Shown here: piece after piece, positions 48,536 to 58,022 of the stretch
How the letters are laid out: every line of letters starts with the position of its first letter
Numbering within the stretch: position 1 is the stretch's first letter
Assembly: GCF_004154955.1 (NCBI RefSeq)
Contig: NZ_CP011524.1
Location: forward strand, 992,001-1,056,000
Direction: 5' to 3'
DNA: 64,000 nucleotides
DNA from: Intestinimonas butyriciproducens
GTDB lineage: Bacteria > Bacillota > Clostridia > Oscillospirales > Oscillospiraceae
The notes under the pieces: generated by a model
Database searches by the model: none
Seen by the model: the letters and a program-made list of their open reading frames with translations, nothing else
Told to the model about the DNA's origin: nothing
Position numbers and translations under genes: made by a program

Positions 48536-49905
48536 TCAGGCTTGATAACTGGCGCGTGACGCTGGAGGTGGGGGACCGGGAGCTCGGCTACGAGTCGGAC
48601 CACCTGCACCGGCGGCTGGAGATCGCCGCGGACCTGGACGCGGGGTGGGCGGTCAAGCTGGATATGGCTCTGGGGCAAGCAAAGAACGTGGTGGACCTGG
48701 AGCGGACGGGGGACGTGCTGTGGGTGGACCTCACGCGGGATATCCTGGCCTCCGACGGGCTGTACCGCTGTCAGCTCCGGGGGCTCAAAGGGGATACGGT
48801 GGCCCACAGCAACCAGTTTGAACTGCTGGTGAGCGGGAGCATCAACGCTGCGGAGGCATTTCCGAGCGTCGAGCCCTCGGAGCTTGCCCAGATGGAGGCC
48901 AGGGTCACGCAGGCCAAGGCCGACGCAGTGGCCGCCGCAGACCGGGCGGAAGCGGCGGCGGTCCACCCGCCCAAGCTGTCCGGGGATCAGACGTGGATGG
49001 TGTGGGACCTGGAGAGCGGGGCGTATCAGGATACCGGCGTCTACTCCGGCGGGGCGGCCCCCAACATTGGGCCCGGCGGGAATTGGGTCGTCGTCGGCGT
49101 GGATACCGGCGTATCGGCGACCGGTCCCAGAGGAGAACAGGGACCTATCGGTCCCGCCGGTCCCCAGGGAGAGAAGGGAGATCCAGGAGAACAGGGACCA
49201 GCGGGGCCCAAGGGAGACACCGGGGAGCAAGGCCCGCAGGGGTCGAAGGGCGATACCGGCGCCCAGGGATTGCAAGGCCCAAAAGGAGACCAGGGGGAAC
49301 AGGGCATCCAAGGCCCGCAGGGGCCAAAAGGTGACACCGGAGACACCGGCCCGCAGGGTCCCGCAGGTGCGGATGGCGTCGGCCTCCCCACGGTGACCGC
49401 AGAGGACAACGGCATGTATGCGGGCGTGGTGGACGGAGCGTGGGGCAAAGTGAGCGCGCCGGGTGGAGGTGGAGAGTGGACAGAGCTCTTGCGCAATGAT
49501 GGGATCGTGCTCGATTCTGCCGGGGTAGGAAGTGTCCAACTTACGCTAACCCATCAGTTGAGCACATACAAAGAGATGATGTGCGCAGTGGAATGCCCAG
49601 CTAATACGAAACAATACCAGCCATCCAGCATTACGGTGGATGGGATACAAGTCACTTTTTATCCGGGGGTTGTTCCTGCGAACACTATGAAGCAATATCT
49701 ATTCCACGTTACATTATTTGGCGACGGGTCTTTTGCGGAATATTTGTCAACTGCCACAACTGATATTCTGTTTGGGGCATTCCTGGGGGCAACCACCGGA
49801 GGAACCCGGTACGGGAAAATAGGAGTTCCTACAGGGCAGTTACGCATGGATTTTAATGCAGCAGACATAACCGGCACGGTAAAAGTTCGCATTTTGGCAA
49901 GATAG
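48532..49905 (+). CDS. BppU-like tail fibre with collagen-like repeats
   Basis: A 457-residue fibre. The N-terminal part (about 1-110) resembles BppU-type baseplate upper proteins ([23 protein letters not shown]). A helical segment follows at 115-145, then about 24 Gly-X-Y triplets (about 198-280, [20 protein letters not shown]). The C-terminal globular head (about 310-457) is lower in GC and is the probable receptor-binding part. Collagen-like rods extend fibres away from the baseplate. It begins the second fibre cassette. Confidence 0.85.
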   Translation: MIRLDNWRVTLEVGDRELGYESDHLHRRLEIAADLDAGWAVKLDMALGQAKNVVDLERTGDVLWVDLTRDILASDGLYRCQLRGLKGDTVAHSNQFELLVSGSINAAEAFPSVEPSELAQMEARVTQAKADAVAAADRAEAAAVHPPKLSGDQTWMVWDLESGAYQDTGVYSGGAAPNIGPGGNWVVVGVDTGVSATGPRGEQGPIGPAGPQGEKGDPGEQGPAGPKGDTGEQGPQGSKGDTGAQGLQGPKGDQGEQGIQGPQGPKGDTGDTGPQGPAGADGVGLPTVTAEDNGMYAGVVDGAWGKVSAPGGGGEWTELLRNDGIVLDSAGVGSVQLTLTHQLSTYKEMMCAVECPANTKQYQPSSITVDGIQVTFYPGVVPANTMKQYLFHVTLFGDGSFAEYLSTATTDILFGAFLGATTGGTRYGKIGVPTGQLRMDFNAADITGTVKVRILAR

Positions 49906-49916
49906 GAGGGGAGCAC

Positions 49917-50087
49917 GTGAGGGTTTATGATAACGGCATCTACCGCGACGCCACAGCAGAAGAACTCGCGGAGCTGGAGGCCATGGGACAGGCCCAGCCC
50001 CCCATCTCGCCCACAGTGACGGAACGGCTCTCCGCGCTGGAGGCGGCCATGCTGGAGCTGATGATGGGAGGGACAGGCGATGGTTGA
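49917..50087 (+). CDS. Small tail-cluster protein, unknown
   Basis: A 56-residue protein starting GTG at 49917 after AGGAGGGGAG. It reads MRVYDNGIYRDATAEELAEL, then EAMGQAQPPISPTVTERLSALEAAMLELMMGG. It resembles the short proteins between fibre and lysin in clostridial prophages that carry a YRDATAEE motif. It overlaps the next start. Confidence 0.75.
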   Translation: MRVYDNGIYRDATAEELAELEAMGQAQPPISPTVTERLSALEAAMLELMMGGTGDG

Positions 50088-50196
50088 GTTTATCCGCATT
50101 CAGTATCGTCTGGGCCGTCTGACGGCGGAGCAGGTGCGCTCCATGGCCCCGAAGTGGATCACCGCCGATCAGGCGGAAGAGATTATCCATATGTGA
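50080..50196 (+). CDS. XkdX-like small tail protein
   Basis: A 38-residue protein, MVEFIRIQYRLGRLTAEQV then RSMAPKWITADQAEEIIHM. It repeats the XkdX-like theme of 48425-48535 and closes the second fibre cassette. Its ATG overlaps the previous stop. Confidence 0.7.
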   Translation: MVEFIRIQYRLGRLTAEQVRSMAPKWITADQAEEIIHM

Positions 50197-50227
50197 CAGG
50201 CCAACTTGGCCGGAAAGGAAGTCAGCT

Positions 50228-50551
50228 ATGAAGCATCTGTACGAGTACATCAACGAGATCATGGACATCGCCGCAGTCAATCACGCGGAGCCGCAGAACG
50301 CCAAGGATATGTTTTTGGCCAACATCCGGAACGCCGGGGACCCCACGCTGCCCCACTACAGGGGCGCGGGGGATGTGGACTACGCCGCGCTGGCGGAGGA
50401 CCTGCCCAGACTAACCAATGAGGGAGCGGCCCTCACTCAGGCGTTATTTGACCACTACAAGGCGCTGGTGGAGCTCCGCAGGGCGGGGCGGTACGCCGAG
50501 GCGGTGGAGCTGATGCGCGGGGCGGTGGAGGCGGCTGAGGGCGATGAGTAA
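50228..50551 (+). CDS. Helical protein before the lysin, unknown
   Basis: A 107-residue, almost fully alpha-helical protein (MKHLYEYINEIMDIAAVNHAE..., YKALVELRRAGRYAEAVELM). Ribosome site GGAAAGGA. Its last 8 bases overlap the lysin start. No family is recognised; a regulatory or chaperone role for lysis is possible but unsupported. Confidence 0.65.
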   Translation: MKHLYEYINEIMDIAAVNHAEPQNAKDMFLANIRNAGDPTLPHYRGAGDVDYAALAEDLPRLTNEGAALTQALFDHYKALVELRRAGRYAEAVELMRGAVEAAEGDE

Positions 50552-52064
50552 GTACATCACCTCTATCCCACTGGGGGACATAGACAGGGTGCAAATCTAC
50601 ATCAACTCCAGCAAGCTGCCCCTCCGACAGATTGTGGCCCAAGAGGCTCCAGACCTTGCGATCACGGGCAACTTCTGGCTCTACGGCAGCTATCAGCCCG
50701 CGTGCCCCATCAAGGCTGACGGGAAGGTGCTGGCGACCGACGCATACCACTACCCGGCTCTGATCTGGGATACCGGGCCGGACATCTCCATGGGCATAGT
50801 CCCGCCCGGCGGGGCCTGCGGCAAGGCGAACTATATTGCAAATTCCGCCGGACTCTACCAGGGCAAGCCGGAGACCATGTACTGCAAGCCAGATGTCCGG
50901 GGGCGTCGCGGCCGGACGGGGTGGGGCTTCTGCGGCGGGGCGCTCGCCTTCATCGCCTTCCCGGATGGGAGCGACGGCATGGAGCCGGAGGAGCTGCGGG
51001 ACTATGTGCAGGGACTCGGATGGTCCGACTGCATCATGGGCGACGGTGGACGCAAGGTGAACTATTATAACAGGGCCACTGGGGATATGGTGCAGGGCCG
51101 TGACCCAAGCCAGAATCTGATTTTGGTCTACAAGCGCAAGGGGCACTCATCCAAGCCCGACGACAGCGATAAGGAGGACAAGCCTATGGACGACATCACC
51201 CAGGCCATCATGACCAACAGCGACTGCTACAAGGCCGGGAGGACCATTATCCCCAAGGGGATCATGGTACACTCCACCGCCACCCCGGGGGCGGATGCCC
51301 AGACCATCCGGTCCGCCTGGGACCGGTCAGGCGCAGAGGCGGCGGTCCACTACATCATCGACGACCAGCGCACGCTCCAGACCCTGCCGGACACCTGCCG
51401 GGCGTGGCACTGCGGCGGGGCGGCCAACAACACCCACCTAAGCTTTGAGATTTGTGAGCCCCAGGAGTGCCGCCTGATCCCCGCCGAGTGGATTGCCCTC
51501 AAACGGGGGTCCTCTGGCTGGGCTGTCCAGCGCCTCCAGATGGAGCTCCAGGCCAGAGGATACGACCCCAAGGGGGTGGACGGCTCTTTCGGGCCCGGCT
51601 GCGACGCGGCGCTGCGGGCCTGCCAAAAGGACCTGGGACTCACGGCGGACGGGTCCTGCGGACCGGCCACCCTCTCCAAACTGGCAAGCCGCCAGGGCTC
51701 GTATCTGGCTTACAACCCCCAGGATACCGCGACGTATTTCGGGGCCGTGTGGGGCCGCGCCGTGGCCCTGTGCGTCCAGCTCTGCAAGACCTACGGCCTG
51801 AGACAGTCGGATATCCTGTGCCACGCCGAGGGCTATGCCAAGAGCATCGCCTCCAACCACGCGGACGTGATGCACTGGTGGCCTTACCACAGTAAGACCA
51901 TGGATATCTTCCGGGCGGCGGTGGACAAGGCATTGGGCGCGCAGGAGCCGGATTACCGGGCCCAGGTACAGGCGCGCTTCGGGCTGGCCGAGGAGACCAT
52001 GGACTACCTGGAGGCGTACCGATACGGCGCGGACCTGCTGCAAAAGCTGGCCGCGGCAAATTAG
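50544..52064 (+). CDS. Two-domain lysin: phosphodiester glycosidase-like plus amidase with inserted PG-binding domain
   Basis: A 506-residue endolysin. The N-terminal 200 residues resemble phosphodiester glycosidases (NAGPA family), ending in GDGGRKVNYYNR and DPSQNLILVYK. A linker and an Amidase_2 (N-acetylmuramoyl-L-alanine amidase) domain follow: the first zinc His is in GIMVHSTATPG, the second in the ILCHAEGYAKSIASNH part. Between them, at about 317-378, a peptidoglycan-binding domain interrupts the amidase (SSGWAVQRLQMELQARGYDP, VDGSFGPGCDAALRA). In a tailocin it opens the producer cell. Confidence 0.85.
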   Translation: MSKYITSIPLGDIDRVQIYINSSKLPLRQIVAQEAPDLAITGNFWLYGSYQPACPIKADGKVLATDAYHYPALIWDTGPDISMGIVPPGGACGKANYIANSAGLYQGKPETMYCKPDVRGRRGRTGWGFCGGALAFIAFPDGSDGMEPEELRDYVQGLGWSDCIMGDGGRKVNYYNRATGDMVQGRDPSQNLILVYKRKGHSSKPDDSDKEDKPMDDITQAIMTNSDCYKAGRTIIPKGIMVHSTATPGADAQTIRSAWDRSGAEAAVHYIIDDQRTLQTLPDTCRAWHCGGAANNTHLSFEICEPQECRLIPAEWIALKRGSSGWAVQRLQMELQARGYDPKGVDGSFGPGCDAALRACQKDLGLTADGSCGPATLSKLASRQGSYLAYNPQDTATYFGAVWGRAVALCVQLCKTYGLRQSDILCHAEGYAKSIASNHADVMHWWPYHSKTMDIFRAAVDKALGAQEPDYRAQVQARFGLAEETMDYLEAYRYGADLLQKLAAAN

Positions 52065-52080
52065 GAGAGGAGTACTTATC

Positions 52081-52329
52081 ATGACCAACAAGATCAGCGC
52101 GGGCACGATTGCCCGGACCGTTGTACTGCTGCTGGCCCTGGTCAACCAGGTGCTGAGCATGCTGGGCGTCCAGACCATCCCCATCGCGGACGAGGACGTC
52201 AACACCCTCATCGCCACCGGCTGGACCATAGCCGCCTCCCTGGCGGCGTGGTGGAAGAACAACAGCTTTACACAGGCCGCCCTTGCGGGGGACGCCCTGA
52301 AGGACGAAATCAGGGCCAGGGAGGAGTAA
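52081..52329 (+). CDS. Phage holin (SPP1-type)
   Basis: An 82-residue holin with two hydrophobic segments (ARTVVLLLALVNQVLSML and IAASLAAWW) separated by TIPIADEDVNTLIATG, then an acidic/basic tail. This matches the SPP1-type holin family start TNKISAGTIARTVVLLLALVNQ. It forms pores that let the lysin out. It begins 16 nt after the lysin. Confidence 0.9.
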   Translation: MTNKISAGTIARTVVLLLALVNQVLSMLGVQTIPIADEDVNTLIATGWTIAASLAAWWKNNSFTQAALAGDALKDEIRAREE

Positions 52330-52332
52330 GCC

Positions 52333-52626
52333 ATGGCGGAGGACATCGCGGTCAAGGTGGCCGAAATTGATCAGCGGAGCAAATCGAACACCCACCGGCT
52401 GGACAAGGTGGAGGAGCGACAGGACAACCTGGACAAGCTGGTGTCCTCCGTGGAGGTGTTGGCGACACGGCAGGAGACGGTGGAGACCGACGTGAAGGAG
52501 ATTAAGAGCGACGTGAAGGCTCTCACCGAGAGGCCCGCCAAGCGCTGGGACGGTATCGTGGACAAGCTCATTTGGCTGGCCGTCTCGGGCGCTGTGGGAT
52601 TCCTTGCGGCACAGATCGTGAGATAG
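52333..52626 (+). CDS. XhlA-like holin partner
   Basis: A 97-residue protein: a coiled coil of heptad repeats (SNTHRLDKVEERQDNLDKLV and ATRQETVETDVKEIK) followed by one C-terminal membrane helix (LIWLAVSGAVGFLAAQIV). This is the layout of XhlA/haemolysin-type proteins in PBSX that work with the holin. It is the last gene of the cluster and is followed by a terminator. Confidence 0.87.
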   Translation: MAEDIAVKVAEIDQRSKSNTHRLDKVEERQDNLDKLVSSVEVLATRQETVETDVKEIKSDVKALTERPAKRWDGIVDKLIWLAVSGAVGFLAAQIVR

Positions 52627-52634
52627 TCGTAAAA

Positions 52635-52658
52635 AGGCCGGGGATTACTCCCCGGCCT
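52635..52658 (+). terminator. Terminator closing the tail cluster
   Basis: A 9-bp stem AGGCCGGGG/CCCCGGCCT with a 6-nt loop, preceded by A residues and followed by CTCTCCCCTTT. It ends the cluster 9 nt after the last stop. Confidence 0.7.
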
Positions 52659-52916
52659 CTCCCCTTTGTGCCCAGAGAATATCGCTTCTAAAGCGGTATA
52701 TCATTCTCATTGTGATTGGAATATTCAGGACGGGCTGCGGCGGGGGAGGTAACCGGGCACCCTGCCGCCCTTCCTTCCTACTGATTAGAAACAGAAAGAC
52801 TGGAGTTCGTTTCATAAAATATTTAAAAATTTTTACCCCAAATGCCTTACCATTTTCCTATGGGATGCGGTAGAAATGGCAAGGCCCGAAGGCAGGGACG
52901 CCTGTCAAAATATTGC
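52659..52916. other. Right flank of the tail cluster, no gene
   Basis: An AT-richer gap between the tail-cluster terminator and the str-operon promoter. It contains an imperfect inverted repeat (52844-52855/52874-52885, 12 bp with one mismatch). No open frame with a ribosome site is present and no attachment repeat matching the left flank was found by eye. Confidence 0.5.
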
Positions 52917-52945
52917 TTGACTTCCCCATAACGCCATGGTATAAT
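52917..52945 (+). promoter_or_regulatory. Sigma-A promoter of the L7Ae-rpsL-rpsG-fusA operon
   Basis: TTGACT (52917-52922), 17-nt spacer, TATAAT (52940-52945). It lies between the tail cluster and the L7Ae-like gene and so gives the str genes an independent start. Confidence 0.88.
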
Positions 52946-53036
52946 TCCAAATTGCGCAGGTGTATCCGCGTACGGTGGAAAACAAGGTGGAAAACCCCGC
53001 TTTCCATTGGGACATCTGAAACAGGGGGGATGACGG

Positions 53037-53279
53037 TTGCTGACCGAACTCAAAGCCGGACCCCGGGTGGTGGGTGCCAAACAGACCCGCCGTGCCCTTG
53101 CCGACGGGCGGGCCGTCCGGGTATTTCTGGCAGAGGATGCAGACCCGGGTGTGACGGACCCCGTCGAGGTACTTTGCGCCGAACACGGCGTGCCCGTGGA
53201 GCGGATTTCCGCCACGCGGGAGCTGGGCCAGGCCTGCGGCATCGCTGTGGGAGCCGCCGTGGCGGCGCTGGTCCGCTAA
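53037..53279 (+). CDS. rplGB: L7Ae/YbxF-family K-turn-binding ribosomal protein
   Basis: An 80-residue protein of the L7Ae/L30e family that binds kink-turn RNA. It has LTELKAGPRVVGAKQTRRAL, DGRAVRVFLAEDADP and TRELGQACGIAVGAAVAALV, the family core. Its place before rpsL is the classic Firmicutes one (rpoC - this gene - rpsL); here the tail cluster separates it from rpoC. TTG start 7 nt after GGGGGGA. Confidence 0.88.
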   Translation: MLTELKAGPRVVGAKQTRRALADGRAVRVFLAEDADPGVTDPVEVLCAEHGVPVERISATRELGQACGIAVGAAVAALVR

Positions 53280-53285
53280 CTTTGG

Positions 53286-53321
53286 TTTTAACAGAATAAT
53301 TCTACCATTATTTTGTTAAAA
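53286..53321 (+). promoter_or_regulatory. AT-rich inverted repeat before rpsL
   Basis: TTTTAACAGAATAAT (53286-53300) and ATTATTTTGTTAAAA (53307-53321) form a 15-bp stem with one mismatch and a 6-nt loop, about 20 nt before the rpsL ribosome site. It may be a regulator site or RNA element; the sequence alone does not decide. Confidence 0.45.
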
Positions 53322-53357
53322 TAATAAAATGAGAACTCGAGAAAGGAGGAACTATTT

Positions 53358-53780
53358 ATGCCTACGTTTAATCAGCTCGTCCGGAAGGGCCGGGAGGCCG
53401 CGACTTATAAGTCCAATTCTCCCGCGATGCAGCATGGTCTGAACACCCTGAAGAACCGCGAGACCGACCTGCCTTCTCCTCAGAAGCGCGGCGTGTGCAC
53501 CGCTGTTCGTACCTCTACTCCGAAGAAGCCGAACTCCGCGCTCCGTAAGATCGCCCGTGTGAAGCTCACCAACGGCTACGAGGTTACCGCTTATATCCCC
53601 GGTGTGGGGCACAACCTGCAGGAGCACTCCGTGGTCATGATCCGCGGCGGCCGTGTTAAGGACCTGCCCGGCGTACGCTACCACATCATCCGCGGCACTC
53701 TGGATACCCAGGGCGTCAACGGTCGTATGCAGGCCCGTTCCAAGTATGGCGCGAAGCGGCCCAAGGCTGGCAAGAAGTAA
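53358..53780 (+). CDS. rpsL: 30S ribosomal protein S12
   Basis: A 140-residue S12, decoding-centre protein of the small subunit. The streptomycin-sensitivity loops are wild type: [11 protein letters not shown] and [13 protein letters not shown]. The Asp in the second loop is the RimO target; rimO is in this window. AAAGGAGG precedes the ATG. Confidence 0.97.
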   Translation: MPTFNQLVRKGREAATYKSNSPAMQHGLNTLKNRETDLPSPQKRGVCTAVRTSTPKKPNSALRKIARVKLTNGYEVTAYIPGVGHNLQEHSVVMIRGGRVKDLPGVRYHIIRGTLDTQGVNGRMQARSKYGAKRPKAGKK

Positions 53781-53973
53781 GACTTCTTCCAAACATGAAA
53801 GCATGTTTGCGCCCCGGCGCAAGACGACAGTCTTGCCAACGTGCGCTTCCTATATAATAGGGGCGTTTCTTTGGCAGGCACTGGACAAGCAGGCACTTGT
53901 CTTTACACGGGGGCTGCCCACTGAGGCGGCTTTCGAGTACCTATGAAATCATACTGTGAAGGAGGGAAGCAAA

Positions 53974-54444
53974 GTGCCCAGAAGAGGAAACGTACCCAAG
54001 CGAGAGGTTCTGCCCGACCCGCTGTATAACTCCGTCCTGGTGACCAAGCTGGTCAACAGCATCATGCTGGACGGTAAGAAGGGCGTCTCTCAGAAAGTGG
54101 TCTACGGTGCTTTCGATATCATCAAGGAAAAGACCGGAAAAGACCCTCTGGAGGTCTTTACCACCGCTCTGGAGAACATCATGCCGTCCCTGGAAGTCAA
54201 GGCCCGCCGCGTGGGCGGCGCCACTTACCAGGTGCCCATCGAGGTTCGGCCTGAGCGCCGTCAGACCCTGGGGCTGCGGTGGCTCACCACTTATGCCCGC
54301 AACCGCAGCGAGAAGACCATGAGAGAGCGCCTCGCCGGCGAGATCATGGATGCCGCCAATAACCTCGGCTCCGCGGTCAAAAAGCGCGAGGATACCCACA
54401 AGATGGCCGAGTCCAACAAGGCTTTCGCGCACTACCGCTGGTAG
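53974..54444 (+). CDS. rpsG: 30S ribosomal protein S7
   Basis: A 156-residue S7, primary 16S rRNA-binding protein of the small-subunit head. Start GTG ([16 protein letters not shown]) gives the standard length; AAGGAGGG lies upstream. It is separated from rpsL by a 193-nt gap that holds a small AAACATG/CATGTTT hairpin but no gene. The DNA before it (53781-53973) is otherwise featureless. Confidence 0.96.
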   Translation: MPRRGNVPKREVLPDPLYNSVLVTKLVNSIMLDGKKGVSQKVVYGAFDIIKEKTGKDPLEVFTTALENIMPSLEVKARRVGGATYQVPIEVRPERRQTLGLRWLTTYARNRSEKTMRERLAGEIMDAANNLGSAVKKREDTHKMAESNKAFAHYRW

Positions 54445-54464
54445 TTATAAGGAGTTATTAGAGT

Positions 54465-56570
54465 ATGCCTAGGAAAGTATCCTTAGAGAATACCCGGAAC
54501 ATCGGTATCATGGCTCATATCGACGCCGGCAAGACCACCACGACAGAACGGATTTTGTTCTACACCGGCGTCAACTATAAGATCGGCGAGACCCACGACG
54601 GTACCGCCACCATGGACTGGATGGCCCAGGAGCAGGAACGCGGCATCACCATCACCTCCGCTGCCACCACCTGCTATTGGAAGGGCAGCAAGGACCAGTT
54701 CCCCCAGACCCGTATCAATATCATCGACACCCCGGGTCACGTGGACTTCACCGTGGAGGTGGAGCGCTCCCTGCGCGTGCTGGACGGCTCTGTGACCGTC
54801 ATGTGCGCCAAGGGCGGCGTGGAGCCCCAGTCTGAGACTGTGTGGCGCCAGGCCGACCACTACAAGGTCCCCCGCATGATCTATGTCAACAAAATGGACA
54901 TCATGGGCGCCGATTTCTACAACGTGCTGCGTATGATTCACGACCGCCTGAAATGCAATGCCGTGCCCATTCAGCTCCCCATTGGCAAGGAGGAGACCTT
55001 CAAGGGTATCATTGACCTGGTGGAGATGGACGCCGACATCTATTATGACGAGATGGGCAAGGACATGCGCGTGGAGGAGATCCCTGCCGATATGATGGAG
55101 TTGGCGCAGGAATACCGCACCAAACTCATCGACGCCTGCGCCGACCTCTCCGACGAGATCATGGAGTTGGCGCTGGAGGAGAAGCCCATCCCCGAGGATC
55201 TGATCCGCAAGGTGCTCCGGCAGGGCACCATCGACAACAAGATTGTCCCTGTGACCTGCGGCACCTCTTACAAAAATAAGGGTGTGCAGAAGTTGCTGGA
55301 CGCCATCGTGGACTTCATGCCCTCTCCTGTTGACATTCCCCCCATCGACGGCATCAACCCGGACACTGAGGAGGAGGACTCCCGCCCTGCGGACGACAAC
55401 GCCCCCTTCTCCGCGCTGGCATTCAAGATCGCCACGGATCCCTATGTGGGCCGGCTGTCCTTTGTCCGCGTGTACTCCGGTATGCTCAACACCGGTACTT
55501 CGGTGCTCAACAGCACAAAGAATCAGAAGGAGCGTATCGGTCGCATCCTGCAGATGCACGCCAACCACCGGGAGGATATCGAGACCGTCTATTCCGGCGA
55601 TATCGCCGCGGTCATCGGTCTGAAGAACTCCACCACCGGTGATACCCTGTGCGATGAGAAGCACCCCATCATCCTCGAGTCCATGGAGTTCCCCGAGCCG
55701 GTCATCCGTGTGGCCATCGAGCCCAAGACCAAGGCTGGTCAGGAGAAGATGGGCCTGGCGCTGATGAAGCTGGCCGAGGAGGACCCCACCTTCAAGACTT
55801 GGACCGACGAGGAGACCGGACAGACCATCATCGCCGGTATGGGTGAGCTCCATCTGGAGATTATCGTGGACCGTCTGCTCCGTGAATACAAGGTGGAGGC
55901 CAACGTGGGCGCGCCCCAGGTCGCCTATAAGGAGACCATCAAGAAAGCCGTCGAGCAGGACACCAAGTATGCCCGGCAGTCCGGCGGTAAGGGCCAGTAC
56001 GGCCATGTGCGTATCACCGTGGAGCCCAACGAGCCCGGCAAGGGCTATGAGTTCCTCAACGAGATCACCGGCGGCGTGATCCCCAAGGAGTATATCCCTG
56101 CGGTGGATCAGGGCATCCAAGGCGCCATGCAGGCCGGTGTGCTGGCGGGCTATCCCGTGGTGGATGTGAAGGTCCATCTGACCTTCGGCTCCTACCACGA
56201 GGTGGACTCCTCCGAAATGGCCTTTAAGATCGCCGGTTCCATGGCGTTCAAGGAGGCCTGCCGGAAGGCCAACCCCATCCTGCTCGAGCCCATCATGAAG
56301 GTCTCCGCCATCGCGCCCGACGAGTATATGGGCGATGTGATGGGCGACCTCTCCTCCCGCCGCGGCATGATCCAGGGCACCGAGACCCGTCCCGGCGCCA
56401 CCCAGATCGACGCGCTGGTCCCCCTCTCCGAGATGTTCGGTTACGCCACCGACCTGCGTTCTTCCACGCAGGGCCGCGGCCAGTACACCATGGAGCCCCA
56501 CAGCTATGTGGAGATCCCCAAGAGCATCGCGGATAAGATCATTGCCGAGCGCGGCCACAACGCGGAATAA
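54465..56570 (+). CDS. fusA: Elongation factor G
   Basis: A 701-residue translational GTPase that drives ribosome translocation. G1 [10 protein letters not shown]3 DTPGHVDF, G4 NKMD and the C-terminal EF-G domains are present (for example the RGQGDLxx-like [18 protein letters not shown] region and GGKGQYGHV). 20 nt after rpsG. Member of the str operon. Confidence 0.97.
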   Translation: MPRKVSLENTRNIGIMAHIDAGKTTTTERILFYTGVNYKIGETHDGTATMDWMAQEQERGITITSAATTCYWKGSKDQFPQTRINIIDTPGHVDFTVEVERSLRVLDGSVTVMCAKGGVEPQSETVWRQADHYKVPRMIYVNKMDIMGADFYNVLRMIHDRLKCNAVPIQLPIGKEETFKGIIDLVEMDADIYYDEMGKDMRVEEIPADMMELAQEYRTKLIDACADLSDEIMELALEEKPIPEDLIRKVLRQGTIDNKIVPVTCGTSYKNKGVQKLLDAIVDFMPSPVDIPPIDGINPDTEEEDSRPADDNAPFSALAFKIATDPYVGRLSFVRVYSGMLNTGTSVLNSTKNQKERIGRILQMHANHREDIETVYSGDIAAVIGLKNSTTGDTLCDEKHPIILESMEFPEPVIRVAIEPKTKAGQEKMGLALMKLAEEDPTFKTWTDEETGQTIIAGMGELHLEIIVDRLLREYKVEANVGAPQVAYKETIKKAVEQDTKYARQSGGKGQYGHVRITVEPNEPGKGYEFLNEITGGVIPKEYIPAVDQGIQGAMQAGVLAGYPVVDVKVHLTFGSYHEVDSSEMAFKIAGSMAFKEACRKANPILLEPIMKVSAIAPDEYMGDVMGDLSSRRGMIQGTETRPGATQIDALVPLSEMFGYATDLRSSTQGRGQYTMEPHSYVEIPKSIADKIIAERGHNAE

Positions 56571-56575
56571 AGGAC

Positions 56576-56604
56576 TTGCAATTCTAGCGTCTATGCGGTA
56601 GAAT
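56576..56604 (+). promoter_or_regulatory. Promoter of tuf
   Basis: TTGCAA (56576-56581), 17-nt spacer, TAGAAT (56599-56604), about 60 nt before the tuf start. It lets tuf be expressed above the operon level. Confidence 0.75.
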
Positions 56605-56665
56605 GTAAGCCGTAAAAACTAAATTTTGTCGCTTACAACCTGTAATATAAGGAGGATCACTCAAA

Positions 56666-57865
56666 ATGGCTAAGGCTAAGTTTGAACGCACCAAGCCCCA
56701 TGTCAACATCGGCACCATCGGCCACGTTGACCACGGCAAGACCACTCTGACCGCCGCTATCACCAAGTACCTGGCCCTGAAGGGTCAGGCTCAGTACGAG
56801 GATTATTCCAGCATCGACAAGGCTCCCGAGGAGCGTGAGCGCGGCATCACCATCAACACCGCCCACGTGGAGTACGAGACCGACGCCCGCCACTATGCCC
56901 ACGTCGACTGCCCGGGCCACGCCGACTATATCAAGAACATGATCACCGGTGCTGCTCAGATGGACGGTGCCATCCTGGTCATCGCCGCCACCGACGGCCC
57001 TATGGCTCAGACCAAGGAGCACATCCTGCTGGCCCGCCAGGTGGGCGTGCCCGCCATCGTCGTGTTCCTGAACAAGTGTGATCAGGTGGACGATCCCGAG
57101 CTGCTGGAGCTGGTCGAGATGGAGGTCCGCGAGACCCTCGACAAGTATGAGTTCCCCGGCGACGACACCCCCATCATCAAGGGGTCCGCTCTGAACGCCC
57201 TGACCTGTGAAGGTGGTGTGGACGATCCCGATTTTGCCTGCATCAAGGAGCTGATGGACGCCGTTGACTCCTATATCCCCACCCCCGCCCGCAACGACGA
57301 CCTGCCCTTCCTGATGCCCGTCGAGGACGTGTTCACCATCTCCGGCCGTGGCACTGTGGCCACCGGCCGTGTGGAGCGTGGCGTACTGAAGGCTGGTGAG
57401 ACCGTTGATATCGTCGGTCTGACCGAGGAGAAGAAGTCCACCGTGGTCACCTCCATGGAGATGTTCCGCAAGACGCTGGACTTCATCGAGGCTGGTGACA
57501 ACGCCGGCTGCCTGCTCCGTGGTATCGCCAAGACCGATATTGAGCGCGGCCAGGTCCTGTGCAAGCCCGGCTCCATCCACCCCCACACCAAGTTCAAGGG
57601 CCAGGTCTACGTCCTGTCTAAGGAAGAGGGCGGTCGTCATACCCCCTTCTTCAACAACTATCGTCCCCAGTTCTATTTCCGTACCACCGACGTGACCGGC
57701 GTCATCACTCTGCCTGAGGGCACTGAGATGTGCATGCCCGGCGACAACGTCGACATGGACGTGGAGCTGATCACCCCCATCGCCATTGAGAAGGGCCTCC
57801 GCTTCGCTATCCGCGAGGGCGGTCGTACCGTCGGTTCCGGCGTGGTCATCGAGATCAACGAGTAA
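56666..57865 (+). CDS. tuf: Elongation factor Tu
   Basis: A 399-residue GTPase delivering aminoacyl-t[25 protein letters not shown] and NKCDQVD are the nucleotide-binding loops. Domains II and III end with the usual [17 protein letters not shown] precedes the ATG. Terminated by a perfect hairpin 13 nt after the stop. Confidence 0.98.
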   Translation: MAKAKFERTKPHVNIGTIGHVDHGKTTLTAAITKYLALKGQAQYEDYSSIDKAPEERERGITINTAHVEYETDARHYAHVDCPGHADYIKNMITGAAQMDGAILVIAATDGPMAQTKEHILLARQVGVPAIVVFLNKCDQVDDPELLELVEMEVRETLDKYEFPGDDTPIIKGSALNALTCEGGVDDPDFACIKELMDAVDSYIPTPARNDDLPFLMPVEDVFTISGRGTVATGRVERGVLKAGETVDIVGLTEEKKSTVVTSMEMFRKTLDFIEAGDNAGCLLRGIAKTDIERGQVLCKPGSIHPHTKFKGQVYVLSKEEGGRHTPFFNNYRPQFYFRTTDVTGVITLPEGTEMCMPGDNVDMDVELITPIAIEKGLRFAIREGGRTVGSGVVIEINE

Positions 57866-57877
57866 TCAAGCGTGAGG

Positions 57878-57915
57878 GAATACCCCGCCGCAAAATGCGG
57901 CGGGGTATTCTTTTT
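57878..57915 (+). terminator. Terminator after tuf
   Basis: A 14-bp perfect stem (57878-57891/57897-57910) with an AAAAT loop and TTTTT after it. Confidence 0.92.
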
Positions 57916-58022
57916 CCAGCCGGGTATGGCAGGGGTGGGAGCATCTTTCCTTTTGATCAAGGATGTGGTATACTGAACCAGCAGCCTGTCAAATGGTGAT
58001 GATATGTAAGGAGGCCGGTTCC

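Noticed and set aside
49120-49380. CRISPR-like or tandem DNA repeat
   Set aside because: The repeat encodes collagen-type Gly-X-Y triplets within the fibre gene; there are no spacers.
36693-52626. Complete prophage
   Set aside because: Flanks on both sides are chromosomal and no head, packaging, replication or integration genes are present.
54483-56558. A 691-residue minus-strand frame opposite fusA
   Set aside because: Same shadow effect; rich in His, Gly, Leu and Asp as expected from reverse-complemented EF-G codons.
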